64,000 bases of DNA from Actinomadura macra NBRC 14102 (GCF_001552215.1 NZ_BCQT01000004.1:558001-622000); one strand, 5' to 3'. Numbered from the stretch's first letter, positions 9,036 to 17,873 are shown. The notes: generated by a model not told the origin, from the letters alone. Numbers and translations: made by a program.

Positions 9036-9887
9036 TTAAAGGCTAAGGCAGTGATAGGTGACGGTCGCAGTGGCGCCCGGAGCGAACCACACGGTCCCAC
9101 TGACGTTCCCGCCGAGGTTGCAAAGGACTGTGGGACGTATCCTGACAGGCACCGATGCTGACTGCCCGGGCTCAAGCGTCCCAGCGCCCCCGGTGTAGAT
9201 CCGCCCGTTCGCCGAGCGGACCTCCGAGACCGACCAGTCCACCGGGCCGCCTTCGGCGGTGAGCCTGAGGTAACAGGTGATCGGCAACGCGATCGCGTGA
9301 AAAACCTGACAGTTCCCATCGTGCACCATGAGCCGCCCGCGCACGCCCGCCGGTTGGTGGTGCTTGCTGGGCTGGGCAGTCGGCGTCGCCTCGTCCTTCT
9401 GCTGGGTGGGCTCGGGGGACGGCGTGATCGCGGGCGGCGTGGGGCTTTCGGGCGACGTCGGGGGCCGAGTCGCTCCGGCAGTCGGGGTCAACGCCATGGG
9501 CGGCGCGCTCACGCCTTCTCCGTCCGTCACATCGAGAAGCACGAGCAGGCCGGCAGTGAACGCGGCCCCGGTGACGAGACCGGCGATCACCAGCCGGCGG
9601 TGTCCACGTCTTTGCACCTTCCGGCACTGATGGCGCACCAGCAGGTAAAGACGGTCCCGGAACATCTCCGGGGTGGAAATGAGTTCGGGCCTGTCCCGCA
9701 ACATGAGCAGCGTCGACCGGACGGCCGCCACCGCGCGGTCATGGTCGCCGAGCAGGATTTCGGCGTACTGGGTCAGCTCGGGCCCGTACACGCCGTACAC
9801 GTGACCGCCCGCCCCCGGTCGGCCGGCCCGCAGCGCTTCGACCATTCGGACGTCTTCGTCCGAAGGTGGTGCGTTATGCCTGGGCAC
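9036..9887 (-). CDS. sigma-region-2-like domain fused to TM and secreted domain
   Basis: A 283-residue protein. Residues 10-92 look like sigma-70 region 2 (helical, with DRAVAAVRSTLLMLRDRP and FRDRLYLLVRHQCRK), but no region 4 follows. Instead there is a basic stop, one TM helix (about 99-118), a long Pro/Thr/Ser linker (125-180) and a roughly 100-residue extracytoplasmic domain. That domain has four cysteines (NCQ, TCY, LCN, HCL) and looks like an Ig-like beta sandwich. It could sense an outside signal or be a decayed ECF relative that no longer binds promoters. The GTG start at 9887 has a weak ribosome site. The family call is by pattern only. Confidence 0.6.
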   Translation of the reverse strand: MPRHNAPPSDEDVRMVEALRAGRPGAGGHVYGVYGPELTQYAEILLGDHDRAVAAVRSTLLMLRDRPELISTPEMFRDRLYLLVRHQCRKVQRRGHRRLVIAGLVTGAAFTAGLLVLLDVTDGEGVSAPPMALTPTAGATRPPTSPESPTPPAITPSPEPTQQKDEATPTAQPSKHHQPAGVRGRLMVHDGNCQVFHAIALPITCYLRLTAEGGPVDWSVSEVRSANGRIYTGGAGTLEPGQSASVPVRIRPTVLCNLGGNVSGTVWFAPGATATVTYHCLSL

Positions 9888-10207
9888 AGGCGAATTCTAA
9901 CCGAATAACACATTCAGTAACGGGCCGGAACCGGACAGCTCGCATCCGTTCTGCCGGTTCCCGAGCGATTTTGTCACAAATCTATCGGTGTCCAATAGTT
10001 CAGGATGCCGTTGCGTTACCGCTGGCCGGGGCGACACCGTCCCTCCGCCGGTCGTCTGGTCGGCCCCCACGACCAGGCCCGCGGCTCGGACTACGTCCTC
10101 GTATTCGCGCCCGGCGGGCAGTTCCGGGTACCGCGCGGTCAGGACCTCGTTCAAGTCCGCCGCCCGGGCCAGGGAGGGAGTTGAACAACCGCGGTGTGGC
10201 CAGCGCC
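9888..10207. other. gap that may hold the broken end of the adjacent regulator
   Basis: A minus-strand frame at 9897-10211 reads through here, but its sequence does not match the TPR-like C-terminus expected for the regulator next to it. I regard it as residual or non-coding. Confidence 0.35.
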
Positions 10208-10667
10208 TCACGTCCGAGTGCAGCAGCCTCTGGACCTGACGCCAGTGAGCCGAGTGAACTCCATGGTCTCCGCGGCGGCATCACGAAGTAACCGGTACGC
10301 CACCTCCGGTGTGACGGCAGCGACACCGAGCTTCAGAACGTCTCGGCGTTTCGTCGGCTCGACCTCCTCGACGACTGATCGTGCAGGGGTATCGGCAATG
10401 TCCAGTCTCACTTTCTGGACCGAACAGTTCCCCCTCGGACATCCTGAACGCGGCGGCGTACAGCAGCCGATAGCGGGGGCCGACGGCGTGCTTGCCGGCC
10501 TCGTGTCCGCGGCTGACCTGGTCGATGCTCACGAGTGCAGGCAGGGTGGCAGCGACACGCGGCGGGGCGACCTCACGGAAGAGCGCGGCGAGGTCGGCGA
10601 CGACCAGACCACGCTTTTTGCGCTCGGCTCGTAAGCGCGCTCCGATATGAACGCTTTCGGCGGACAT
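10208..10667 (-). pseudogene. frameshifted HTH regulator remnant
   Basis: From the ATG at 10667 the frame gives a cro/C1-type HTH (GARLRAERKKRGL, then AALVSIDQVSRGHE) ending in FRMSEGELFGPE. From there the expected continuation lies in another minus frame: RLDIADTP, then TKRRDVLKLGVAAVTPE and AMEFTRLTGV-type sequence, which stops near 10208. A single-base shift around 10410-10425 therefore splits the gene. The TPR-rich C-terminal half typical of this actinomycete regulator family is missing. Both halves together resemble one family, so I call a degraded gene rather than two small ones. A sequencing error could explain the shift but not the missing C-terminus. Confidence 0.65.
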
Positions 10668-11238
10668 GGCGCGCTGCACCCGGGGCCGCGGTGCTACGTG
10701 AGACGTTCCAGAACGCGCGAGTCATGGAAGGCGCGGCCTGTTCCCCGGGTTTGGCCGGGGGGTGCACAATCCGAGCAACGCCAACCGGGACGTCAAAGTT
10801 GAGATCACCCGGGTCGACGCTAAGACGTTCGGCGGGGTGACCACCCACACCTCTCGACGGACGGGCGCCACCCGGTTGGACGAGTGCCGGGCTGAGCGCC
10901 CGCGCGATCGCCGATCATCTGTCACGCCGAGCCGAGTATGGCCCAGAACGTCTACGTGAGGCGCAACGTGGCGTCCGCCGGGGGCCGACGTCCTGAGCAA
11001 GAGCGCATCGACGCGCGGTTCGAAGCACGTAGAGAAACTTGCGCACAACCGCACCGGGGTACTGAGAGCCTCATGTAGGGCCCATCGCCTGCGACGGATC
11101 AGGCGTCGGGCCCGCTGCTCGGACCGGCAAGCACCATCGTCTCCATATGCTTGTGGCGGCCGCCGCGACGCAGCCTGCCCGATCCTCGGCAGGTATCTGG
11201 TCTGGATCTGAGGAGAGGGCGCGTACGTCTGAAGTAAC
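10668..11238. other. intergenic, nothing supported
   Basis: Only short overlapping frames are present on both strands. No repeat, RNA gene or strong hairpin was recognised. Confidence 0.45.
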
Positions 11239-12195
11239 GTGAGCTTCTCCCCCAGCCCCATTGCCCCGAGAGCCCAGATCACGTTGCCGTCCCAGGAGGA
11301 ACTCGACACCCTGCCGGTCGACCGGCGCCTGGAGTTGTTGGACCTGCAAAGACAGGAGGCCGACCGGCAGGACCAGCGGCGCAACCGCAGGTTCAACACC
11401 TGGATCCTCGCCTTGGGTGTCCTGGCCACCGTGGGCACGCTGCTCGTGACCGCGCTGACGCTCCGCAGCGGCCAGGAACAGTTTGCCCTGGCCCGTGAAG
11501 GTCAGGTCACCGAACGTTACGCCAAGGCCGTCGAACATCTCGGCTCCGAGCAACGCGGAGTACGCGCCGCCGCCGTCTACGCACTGGAGCGCATCGCCGA
11601 TGACTCACCCCGTGACGCCCTCACCATCCGGAAGGTACTGGCCGCCTTCGTCCGCGAACACGCCTCCGCTGTGGTCGTCGGAGACAAGACTCTGCGGGAG
11701 CCTGGCACCGACATCCACGCCGCGCTGACAGTCCTCGGCAGAGGACGACCCCACTCCGGCACCCTGCCCAACCTCGACCTGCGCGAGATCCGGCTTCGCA
11801 TCGACCTCAACGGTGACGACCTGGACCTGCGGAAGGCAAACCTGCTCGGAGCGGACCTTCGCGAATCCGACCTGAGTGGTACCAATCTCTCCGGAGCACG
11901 CATGGGTGACGCCGATCTCCGCAAGACGATCATGGCCTTTGTCAACCTCAGCGGCGCGAGCTTTTACGACACGGATCTGCGCGGTGCTGCGCTGTACGGG
12001 GCAGACCTGCGCGGCGCGAAGTTGGCGCTCCCCGCCAGGTTCAACTTGAAAGAACCGGACTCCGCAGCCGATCTTCGAGGCACCGACCTGACCGGAGCTG
12101 ACCTGCGCGGAGTGCAAGGCATGTCAGAAGCCGAGATCCGACGGGTGGCGAAGACCGACGAGAACACCAAGTTCGGTCCCATTGCCACACCATAA
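11239..12195 (+). CDS. membrane-anchored pentapeptide-repeat protein
   Basis: A 318-residue protein. A coiled, charged N-terminus (LDLQRQEADRQDQRRNRR) leads to one TM helix (about 54-74). A helical linker with RYAKAVEHLGSEQ and RAAAVYALERIA follows, then a pentapeptide-repeat beta-helix (about 175-300) with units such as ADLRE, SDLSG, TNLSG, ADLRG and TDLTG. Pentapeptide helices act as protein-interaction or DNA-mimic scaffolds; no enzymatic motif is seen. This TM plus helical linker plus repeat layout is widespread in actinomycetes and of unknown function. GTG start at 11239, without a strong ribosome site. It is monocistronic by position. Confidence 0.85.
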   Translation: MSFSPSPIAPRAQITLPSQEELDTLPVDRRLELLDLQRQEADRQDQRRNRRFNTWILALGVLATVGTLLVTALTLRSGQEQFALAREGQVTERYAKAVEHLGSEQRGVRAAAVYALERIADDSPRDALTIRKVLAAFVREHASAVVVGDKTLREPGTDIHAALTVLGRGRPHSGTLPNLDLREIRLRIDLNGDDLDLRKANLLGADLRESDLSGTNLSGARMGDADLRKTIMAFVNLSGASFYDTDLRGAALYGADLRGAKLALPARFNLKEPDSAADLRGTDLTGADLRGVQGMSEAEIRRVAKTDENTKFGPIATP

Positions 12196-12937
12196 CGCTG
12201 GAGGGGACGGGGATACGGAACGGCGAAGCGCTGGCCATTCGGGCCGAGGTCATCGATGGCACAGCCGGGTCGTGGAGGTGTGCACAACCGTCGCGCGCCT
12301 GAGCGGTACGGGCACGGTGCTGCATCGCCCCGAGACCGAAGCGGGCTGACGCGTGATTGCACTGCCGACCCATCTGGTCGAGTCGTGCCGTCGCCGCATC
12401 GCGCTAACGTGGCCGCTGACCGACACGAAGATCAAGATCATCACGGCCGGCGGCGAGGAGGCCCTGAGCCCCGCCGAAGAGGTGGGCCTGCTGTTTCCCG
12501 GCCGGTTCGGCAGGCAGGCAGCAAAGAAGCCGCCGACCAGATATCGGCTGGTCGGCGGCTTCGCGTGCCGTGGACCTAATCACCACCTACTCGAACACAT
12601 ACCCCCAGCTCAGGGACATCCCCGAACGTCTCGGTGCACTTGTAGCGCAGGATGACGCTTGAGAGGAGAGGCAGACATCAGCACCCGGCCCCCTGCATAC
12701 GTGCGACAGGCCCCCATTCGATCATCCGTAAGAAGGGAGACCAAGGTCGAACGTCGATCAAACCTATGGTAAGCCGCCCGGTCACTTTGTCCTAGAACAT
12801 CCCAATTGAGCCCATGTGCCCCTCAACAAGGTTGAGCGCACCAATCGGCCAGCTAGTCCGCATACGGCCTCATCACGCCCGCGAGTCAGCAAACAGGGTA
12901 GCCTGGTCGACGTTAAAAGCTAACGAGGGAGTACTAG
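12196..12937. other. intergenic before the TIR operon
   Basis: No convincing gene is present. Base composition shifts toward AT near 12700 and stays so through the TIR operon. A long hairpin lies at 12526-12562. The promoter of the TIR operon should lie in the last 150 bases; the ribosome site GAGGGAG is clear just before 12938. Confidence 0.5.
12526..12562. terminator. 15-bp perfect hairpin
   Basis: GAAGCCGCCGACCAG pairs perfectly with CTGGTCGGCGGCTTC around a 7-base loop. It may end transcription from the pentapeptide gene or insulate the TIR operon. No T-tract on the plus strand; on the minus strand it is followed by TTTG. Confidence 0.5.
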
Positions 12938-13861
12938 ATGAAAATATTCTTGAGCTGGTCTGGTGAGCGCTCAAAGAAAATGGCTGAGGCATTGAAAATC
13001 TGGCTGCCTGATGTGATACAAGCTCTCAATCCATGGGTCTCCACACATGACATAGGCAAAGGTAGCCGTGGGCTAGCTGAGATAGCGACCGAGCTAAAGG
13101 GTGCAAGCTTCGGAATTATCTGCGTCACCCCGGAGAACCAGCGAGAAGAGTGGATAAATTTTGAGGCGGGCGCCCTTTCTAAGGAAGTCGACAATGCACT
13201 AGTCGTCCCACTGCTTCTCGATCTAAATATTGCCGAACTAAAGGGGCCACTCGCTCAGTTTCAGGCAACCCTAGGTCAGTCACGAGATGATTTTGCTAGA
13301 CTAATGAAGGACATCAATGACACCCTGGGCGTAAATCAAATATCTCCGGAAAGACTGCAGCGTTCTTTCGAGAAGTCTTGGCAGGAGCTCAATGGGAAAT
13401 TCGAACGCATAAAGGCTACTAGTCCCGCTCTGAGTCAGGACAAAAAGCGATCTAGCGACGATGTTCTTGCTGAGATTCTCGTCCTCATCAGACAACAGGA
13501 ACGAAGACTCACAGACATCGAGGGGGCGATTCAGCGCAGCATGAATGTCACTAGCATAGAGACGATGCAGGATCCGCCACGCTCCTCCAGGTTTGAGAGC
13601 AATTCTGTTTCTGCCCTCCAATGGGGCCGAGTGAGAAGAAAGCTAGAGGACTTTCTTGATAAACACATCAGCGGCGAGAACCACTCCTACCACTGGGATG
13701 ACGAAGTCTTGAAAATCTATCTTGATCCAGTACCTGATGAAATCGATCAGCTCCGAACAGCCATAAAGAGCATCGCAAGGCAGTCTGGTATAGACATCAG
13801 CGTCTATGAAGGGGAGCCGGATACACACAGACCCATGTTCCAAGTTATTCGATCAAGGTGA
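12938..13861 (+). CDS. thsB: TIR-domain protein (ThsB-like, putative type II Thoeris)
   Basis: A 307-residue protein. Residues 1-100 form a bacterial TIR domain: it opens KIFLSWSGERS, has the STHDIGKG loop, and places the candidate catalytic Glu in WINFEAGALSK (about residue 80). A helical spacer and a distinct C-terminal segment (about 230-307) follow. TIR proteins of this class cleave NAD+ and make nucleotide signals on phage infection. The next gene encodes a 2TM-Macro protein and overlaps by four bases, matching ThsB-ThsA of type II Thoeris, where the TIR product is read by the Macro domain. The start is supported by GAGGGAG. Codon use and GC are clearly lower than in the flanks, suggesting acquisition. 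The system assignment is inference from architecture. Confidence 0.82.
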   Translation: MKIFLSWSGERSKKMAEALKIWLPDVIQALNPWVSTHDIGKGSRGLAEIATELKGASFGIICVTPENQREEWINFEAGALSKEVDNALVVPLLLDLNIAELKGPLAQFQATLGQSRDDFARLMKDINDTLGVNQISPERLQRSFEKSWQELNGKFERIKATSPALSQDKKRSSDDVLAEILVLIRQQERRLTDIEGAIQRSMNVTSIETMQDPPRSSRFESNSVSALQWGRVRRKLEDFLDKHISGENHSYHWDDEVLKIYLDPVPDEIDQLRTAIKSIARQSGIDISVYEGEPDTHRPMFQVIRSR

Positions 13862-14724
13862 GGTATGCACTGCGCGCGATATTTGTAACCAAGCGCGGCA
13901 TCCGGTTGTACCTGACACATCTCCTTATTGCCTTCGGGTCCTGCTCCGCCTTTACTCAGATAGTTCTAGCACTATGGCCCAAGAGTGCAAATGGCAATCA
14001 GTGGATCGCCATCCTTTCGATTCTTCTAATCTCCTCCATTTATGGCCTCATGAGGTCGTGGCCATCCACTGAAGTTTCTCGCCATTTCAGAAGCATGAAC
14101 GTCAAAATTGCCATTTTAGTCGGAGATCTATTCGAGCAACCAACACACCTTGTGGTCGGATTCACTGACACCTTTGATACCGACATGTCGGACCATATCG
14201 TAATCAGCCCATCGAGCGTTCAAGGGCAGTTTCAGAAGCGATACTATTTTCAGAGAACAGCTCAACTGGATGCGGACATTTGCAGAGAGCTCCGAGGTTC
14301 AAACTTTGAGAACAGGGAGACGACGGACAGCAAACCACGAGGGAAACTAGAGCGCTACCCTATCGGCACCGTAGTTACACTTGGCGATACGGCAAAGCGG
14401 TTCTTCTGTCTCGCTTACGGACGGATGTCAAATATCCTAGTCGTGGAATCGAATGTTACTTACATCTGGAAAAGCTTGGACAGTCTTTGGGAATCTGTGC
14501 GTGCGCACACGCAACTACAGCCAATCTCAGTCCCAGTCATCGGGTCTGACCTGGCCCGCATCACGTCTCTAGATTTTGAGAGCCTGCTAAAAATGATCAT
14601 CCTTTCGTTTGTCGCTCAATCCAGAACGAGCCTTGTGTGCAGGGAGTTGAGGGTCATTGTGCATCCGAAGGACATTGATCGACTCAACATGCTGGAGGTG
14701 TCCGCATTCTTGCGAGCACTGTGA
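13858..14724 (+). CDS. thsA: 2TM-Macro effector (ThsA-like, putative type II Thoeris)
   Basis: A 288-residue membrane protein. Two TM helices lie near the N-terminus (about 17-40 and 48-64). The cytosolic remainder starts with a Macro-like fold: NVKIAILVGDLFEQ, then VVGFTDTFDTDM and VISPSSVQGQFQ. The Macro domain would bind a nucleotide signal and the two helices would open or disrupt the membrane, as known for type II ThsA. Its GTG overlaps the TIR stop by four bases (GTGA), so the two are translationally coupled. It lacks the SIR2/SLOG parts of type I ThsA. Some annotations call this fold DUF6430. AT-richer than the backbone, like its partner. Confidence 0.78.
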   Translation: MRYALRAIFVTKRGIRLYLTHLLIAFGSCSAFTQIVLALWPKSANGNQWIAILSILLISSIYGLMRSWPSTEVSRHFRSMNVKIAILVGDLFEQPTHLVVGFTDTFDTDMSDHIVISPSSVQGQFQKRYYFQRTAQLDADICRELRGSNFENRETTDSKPRGKLERYPIGTVVTLGDTAKRFFCLAYGRMSNILVVESNVTYIWKSLDSLWESVRAHTQLQPISVPVIGSDLARITSLDFESLLKMIILSFVAQSRTSLVCRELRVIVHPKDIDRLNMLEVSAFLRAL

Positions 14725-14788
14725 TACAGAACTCCATCGATCTTCCTAGTTCAATCTACAATTGTATTGCGAGAGCGAGGAAACTTTC

Positions 14789-15811
14789 GTGGCCAATGAC
14801 ATAGTCGGCGAGCGCGACGACCTAGTAACGCGGAGCATCCGTGAATTCTTCTACGTTGATATTCAAAGGGTCCGCTCATACTATGCGCAGATGAATCGGG
14901 GGACGATCGAATCCGTCGTTGCAAGAGCGAGCACCAGCCAACAGGACGGACTCCCTGCGAGGCTCCTGGGCTTGGAGCCGGATACGCTTCACCAGCGAGA
15001 GGAGTCTAGGAGTTTTCAAGAGCTGACCTACGTTTTTTTTGAGGAGCTCTTTGAAAGAGAGGGGTTGATTGCCGATATCGCGTCAATGGGCGGGACATCT
15101 ACGGACGAGTGGCAGGGCGGTCGCATCCATCAAAAATTGCATGAGGGGCAGATAGTCAAGCACACTGGACACCTCCGCGTGCTAGATCCGGCCTTTTTCG
15201 CGGGTCGGATTACTAACCTCCTTGATCTGGCAAGTGCAATATTTGGACTGTCTCTGGCCGATCAAGTGGCTCAGCCTGCAGTTCCTCCATCACGAAAGGG
15301 CGGGAGCATGAAGGGAGGACAAAGGGCCAGATCACCCCAAGAAGTAAGAACAGAGAAAATCGACGCCCTCGTCAAGGAGAGCATGGAAGGGTTGTCACCG
15401 GAAGCCATGAGAGACTTCGCCAAGTTGGCGGACGCCTTTACCAATAAGACGATTTCGCTCCGATGCTTTCCTTGCGGGGCAGACTCTCCCCAGTTTCATT
15501 TCGCTGGAGCACTTCTAAGTCGGAGCGACTACATTCAAGATGAGCGTGAAGAATTGTACAGTAGAAACGGCACAGAACTCGATGGTTGGACCATAGTCAT
15601 GCAAGTGGCTCGTATACCATCGAAAGTGGGAGAGCTAGGGCCTCCGCGCCTAGATTTCGATCTATGGGACGGCCAACGAATAGATCGCGTCGCCACTGAA
15701 GAGCTTCTAAACAACTTCAGTCTCTTTATTGAGCAGATAGGCATTGCCGAGGGAGTCACATTCCCCTCGATATCTGTAACACCTCTGGCTATCTATCGAA
15801 AGTTCGCCTAA
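14789..15811 (+). CDS. third gene of TIR/Macro operon, unknown (DUF6414-like)
   Basis: A 340-residue soluble protein with no enzyme motif I can name. It begins with the pattern IREFFYVDIQRVRSYYAQM (about residues 18-36), reminiscent of proteins annotated DUF6414. A helical region with YVFFEELFEREGL, a GHLRVLDPAFF segment, a Lys/Arg/Gly-rich linker near 170-185 and a C-terminal alpha/beta part follow. Only weak memory supports the family name. The GTG at 14789 is preferred to a TTG nine codons upstream because GAGG lies eight bases before it. It starts 64 bp after the Macro gene on the same strand, shares the AT-rich composition and is probably in the same operon. It is not a standard Thoeris component. 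Confidence 0.6.
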   Translation: MANDIVGERDDLVTRSIREFFYVDIQRVRSYYAQMNRGTIESVVARASTSQQDGLPARLLGLEPDTLHQREESRSFQELTYVFFEELFEREGLIADIASMGGTSTDEWQGGRIHQKLHEGQIVKHTGHLRVLDPAFFAGRITNLLDLASAIFGLSLADQVAQPAVPPSRKGGSMKGGQRARSPQEVRTEKIDALVKESMEGLSPEAMRDFAKLADAFTNKTISLRCFPCGADSPQFHFAGALLSRSDYIQDEREELYSRNGTELDGWTIVMQVARIPSKVGELGPPRLDFDLWDGQRIDRVATEELLNNFSLFIEQIGIAEGVTFPSISVTPLAIYRKFA

Positions 15812-15900
15812 GCGCCAACCAAACTGGTCTGACATTGCGGAAGTCGACAGAATTTTCGTGAAGGCTCCTCGCTTGTACCATCTTGATAAATGGAAACTGT

Positions 15901-16629
15901 TTAGATGTCAACGATGGTTCGCTCGACGGCTTCGAAACTGGTGGTGTAGGTGGTGAACATACCATCGGAGCCTGTGTCGCGGATGTGCAGGACGGGGGCT
16001 TGGGCAGCGGGGACTCCAAGGATGTGGGGGTTGGCTAGGAGTTCGTCGTCTGCGCGATAGATCGAGTTGTAGAGGGTTGTGTCGTGGAGGCGGAGTTCTA
16101 CGCCGTCGATCTCGCGTATGGGTTGGTAGAGGACCAGGGCGTTGCGGATCTTTGCAGCCATGGCGTCGCCTACGCCTTCGGCTTCGCCACGTTCGGCGAT
16201 GCGGCGGCTTTCTGGGTTGCCGAGGAGGATGCGGACGGTTACACCTGCGCGGGCCCGGTCGGCGAGGGTGTTAAGGAGTCCGCTGTCTTCTGCAAGGAAT
16301 AGGCCCGCGTAGGCCAGGATATCGATCTGGACTCGGGCGCCTTCGAAGAGTTGCTGCCAGACGGTTCGGGGGACGGCCCAGCGGTGGGGGTAGGCGGCCA
16401 CGATCTCGGGTGTGCGGAACTCGGGATGCTCGACACGCATCGGTAGGTCGGGCCATAGGTCGGCTTCGTTCACTCCGAGGATTTGGACGAGCGACGCGCG
16501 GTGGCGTGGGTACGGAGTGCGGCCGGCGAGCCAGCGGCGGACGGTCTTGGTATCGACTCCGACCAGGTCGGCTACCTCGGCCTGAGTAAGTCGCGCGTGG
16601 GCGATGGCGCGTCGCAACAGGTCGTTCAC
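15901..16629 (-). CDS. HTH regulator with PLD-like C-terminal domain (copy 1)
   Basis: A 242-residue protein. The N-terminus is a cro/C1-type HTH (LTQAEVADLVGVDTKTVRRW, about 14-33). The C-terminal two thirds carry ILAYAGLFLAEDSG, a VRILLGNPES strand-turn, the invariant-looking AAKIRNALVLY and HDTTLYNSIYRADD. The last resembles a degenerate HxK-type phospholipase D half-motif; this region is annotated in some databases as DUF5919. It is closely similar along its length to the protein at 18898-19644. It faces a cluster of GACGTCC repeats upstream and diverges from 16766, so it is a plausible local repressor or ligand-responsive switch. The function of the C-terminal domain is not known to me. 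Confidence 0.75.
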   Translation of the reverse strand: MNDLLRRAIAHARLTQAEVADLVGVDTKTVRRWLAGRTPYPRHRASLVQILGVNEADLWPDLPMRVEHPEFRTPEIVAAYPHRWAVPRTVWQQLFEGARVQIDILAYAGLFLAEDSGLLNTLADRARAGVTVRILLGNPESRRIAERGEAEGVGDAMAAKIRNALVLYQPIREIDGVELRLHDTTLYNSIYRADDELLANPHILGVPAAQAPVLHIRDTGSDGMFTTYTTSFEAVERTIVDI

Positions 16630-16668
16630 CGCACCTCCCGAACGTCGGCTACGCGAGACGGTAGCAGA

Positions 16669-16765
16669 GGACGTCCCTAGACGTCCCTTGGGGCCTGTGG
16701 AGACGTCCCGCAGGTCAGACGAGGCTCATGGGGCCCGCAGACACCACGTCCTTGAGGAGACGTCC
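16669..16765. promoter_or_regulatory. iterated GACGTCC repeats in divergent promoter
   Basis: GACGTCC occurs at 16670, 16680, 16702 and 16759 (an ACGTCC also at 16746), in the gap between the minus-strand HTH gene and the plus-strand gene at 16766. Four copies of a 7-mer in under 100 bases suggest an operator array. The last copy overlaps the ribosome site region of 16766. Confidence 0.5.
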
Positions 16766-17128
16766 ATGTCCTTCGACCGTCCGCGCCGTCATCACCCCGT
16801 GGTGGATCAGCCAACGTCGCTTAGCCCCTCCGAGTCTGCTCTTGCGCGTCTGGCCGTTCATCTCGACGCTCATCGCCTCAAGGTGGAGCTGACACGTGAG
16901 GGGTTGCGTGTCTGGAATCCCGATGTGGCGGGATGCTGTGACGACAACCCTGAACCGTCCGACCTGATCACCTGCCGTCCATTCGAGCGCGATGGCGGGC
17001 TCCTGTGGTTCTTCACCTCGGCGAACGATCCGATCATCGAAGCGGACCAAATGCACGACGCCGCGCTCCGCATCAAGGGCTTCCTGGCGGGCGAGAGGGT
17101 TGGCCTCTTCCGGGGGACTGAGCGATGA
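16766..17128 (+). CDS. small conserved element protein (120 aa)
   Basis: The ATG at 16766 follows GAGGAG at ideal spacing, fixing the start well inside a longer open frame. The 120-residue product has HRLKVELTREGLRVWNP, then GCCDDNP and DLITCRPFERDGG, then LWFFTSANDPI and a terminal helix. I know this pattern from small proteins beside HTH and GntR regulators in actinomycete integrative elements, but no function is established. It has no TM or signal. It is the first gene of a plus-strand run in which the following genes overlap by a few bases. Confidence 0.7.
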   Translation: MSFDRPRRHHPVVDQPTSLSPSESALARLAVHLDAHRLKVELTREGLRVWNPDVAGCCDDNPEPSDLITCRPFERDGGLLWFFTSANDPIIEADQMHDAALRIKGFLAGERVGLFRGTER

Positions 17129-17322
17129 AGGCGTGGGGTAGGGGGTGCCACCGTGAGCTGCCAGGAGGGAAGTCGCAGCAGCGCCCTATCACCGAGCCAG
17201 CAGGCTTCACCACAGACCACGTCAGTCCTCCGCTCATGAGAAACGAGCGGCACGCCGTAGTGGGACGGCATCGGATGAGTCTGCCGCGTCGTCTTCTCGG
17301 CGTCTTCGTGGATCTCGGCTGA
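17125..17322 (+). CDS. possible 65-residue coupled ORF
   Basis: Its ATG overlaps the preceding stop (ATGA), and its own stop overlaps the ATG of the GntR gene (TGATG). That is the geometry of translational coupling. The sequence itself is Arg/Gly/His-rich with no domain, and it may instead be spacer. Kept as a low-confidence gene because of the overlaps only. Confidence 0.3.
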   Translation: MKAWGRGCHRELPGGKSQQRPITEPAGFTTDHVSPPLMRNERHAVVGRHRMSLPRRLLGVFVDLG

Positions 17323-17831
17323 TGCCGACCCTTGCTGGTCGTGAGGCTCCGGGCACTCGGGGCATCACGACCAGGCCAGGTCGTGCCCCTTGGGGTACGT
17401 ACCGTCAGATCGCCCAGGTACTTCGTCAGAGGATCGTCAGCGGGACGTATCCGGACGGCTCGGTGATGCCGAGCGAGAAGGAGATGTGCATCGAGTTCGG
17501 GGTTGTACGCGGCACCGTCCGGCACGCGCTTGGACTGCTGCGGGATGAGGAACTCGTCGTGCCACGGAAGGGGGTTGGATGGTCCGTCACCTCGGGTGAT
17601 GGACGTCCCGCCTTCACTCGCTACGAGAGGGTTGCATCACAACTTCGATCTTGGGTCGAGGGCGCCGAGCCAGGCGCGATGCTCCCTGGGGAGTCGGAGA
17701 TCTGCAGGCAGTACGGCGTGTCCCGAGCTACGACCCGACGAGCCCTGAGGCTTTTGGAGGCTGATGGGCTTGTCGGAGTGGTGCGAGGAATAGGACGTGT
17801 TGTGCTTCAGACGTCCTCGGAAGGTCCCTGA
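17322..17831 (+). CDS. tandem winged-helix GntR-type regulator
   Basis: A 169-residue DNA-binding protein made of two GntR-type winged helices in a row. The first (about 28-95) has YRQIAQVLRQRI and the recognition helix around CIEFGVVRGTVRHAL. The second (about 100-165) has MLPGESEICRQYGVSRATTR. No effector-binding domain follows, unlike FadR, HutC or MocR types. Two half-size HTH units could grip two half-sites as a monomer. Position inside the integrative cassette suggests it controls cassette genes. The start at 17322 lacks a good ribosome site, so it may be a few codons off. Confidence 0.8.
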   Translation: MPTLAGREAPGTRGITTRPGRAPWGTYRQIAQVLRQRIVSGTYPDGSVMPSEKEMCIEFGVVRGTVRHALGLLRDEELVVPRKGVGWSVTSGDGRPAFTRYERVASQLRSWVEGAEPGAMLPGESEICRQYGVSRATTRRALRLLEADGLVGVVRGIGRVVLQTSSEGP

Positions 17832-17873
17832 GCGTCCGTGAACGTCGGCGAAGGGGCCCGTAGCGTCAGGGAC

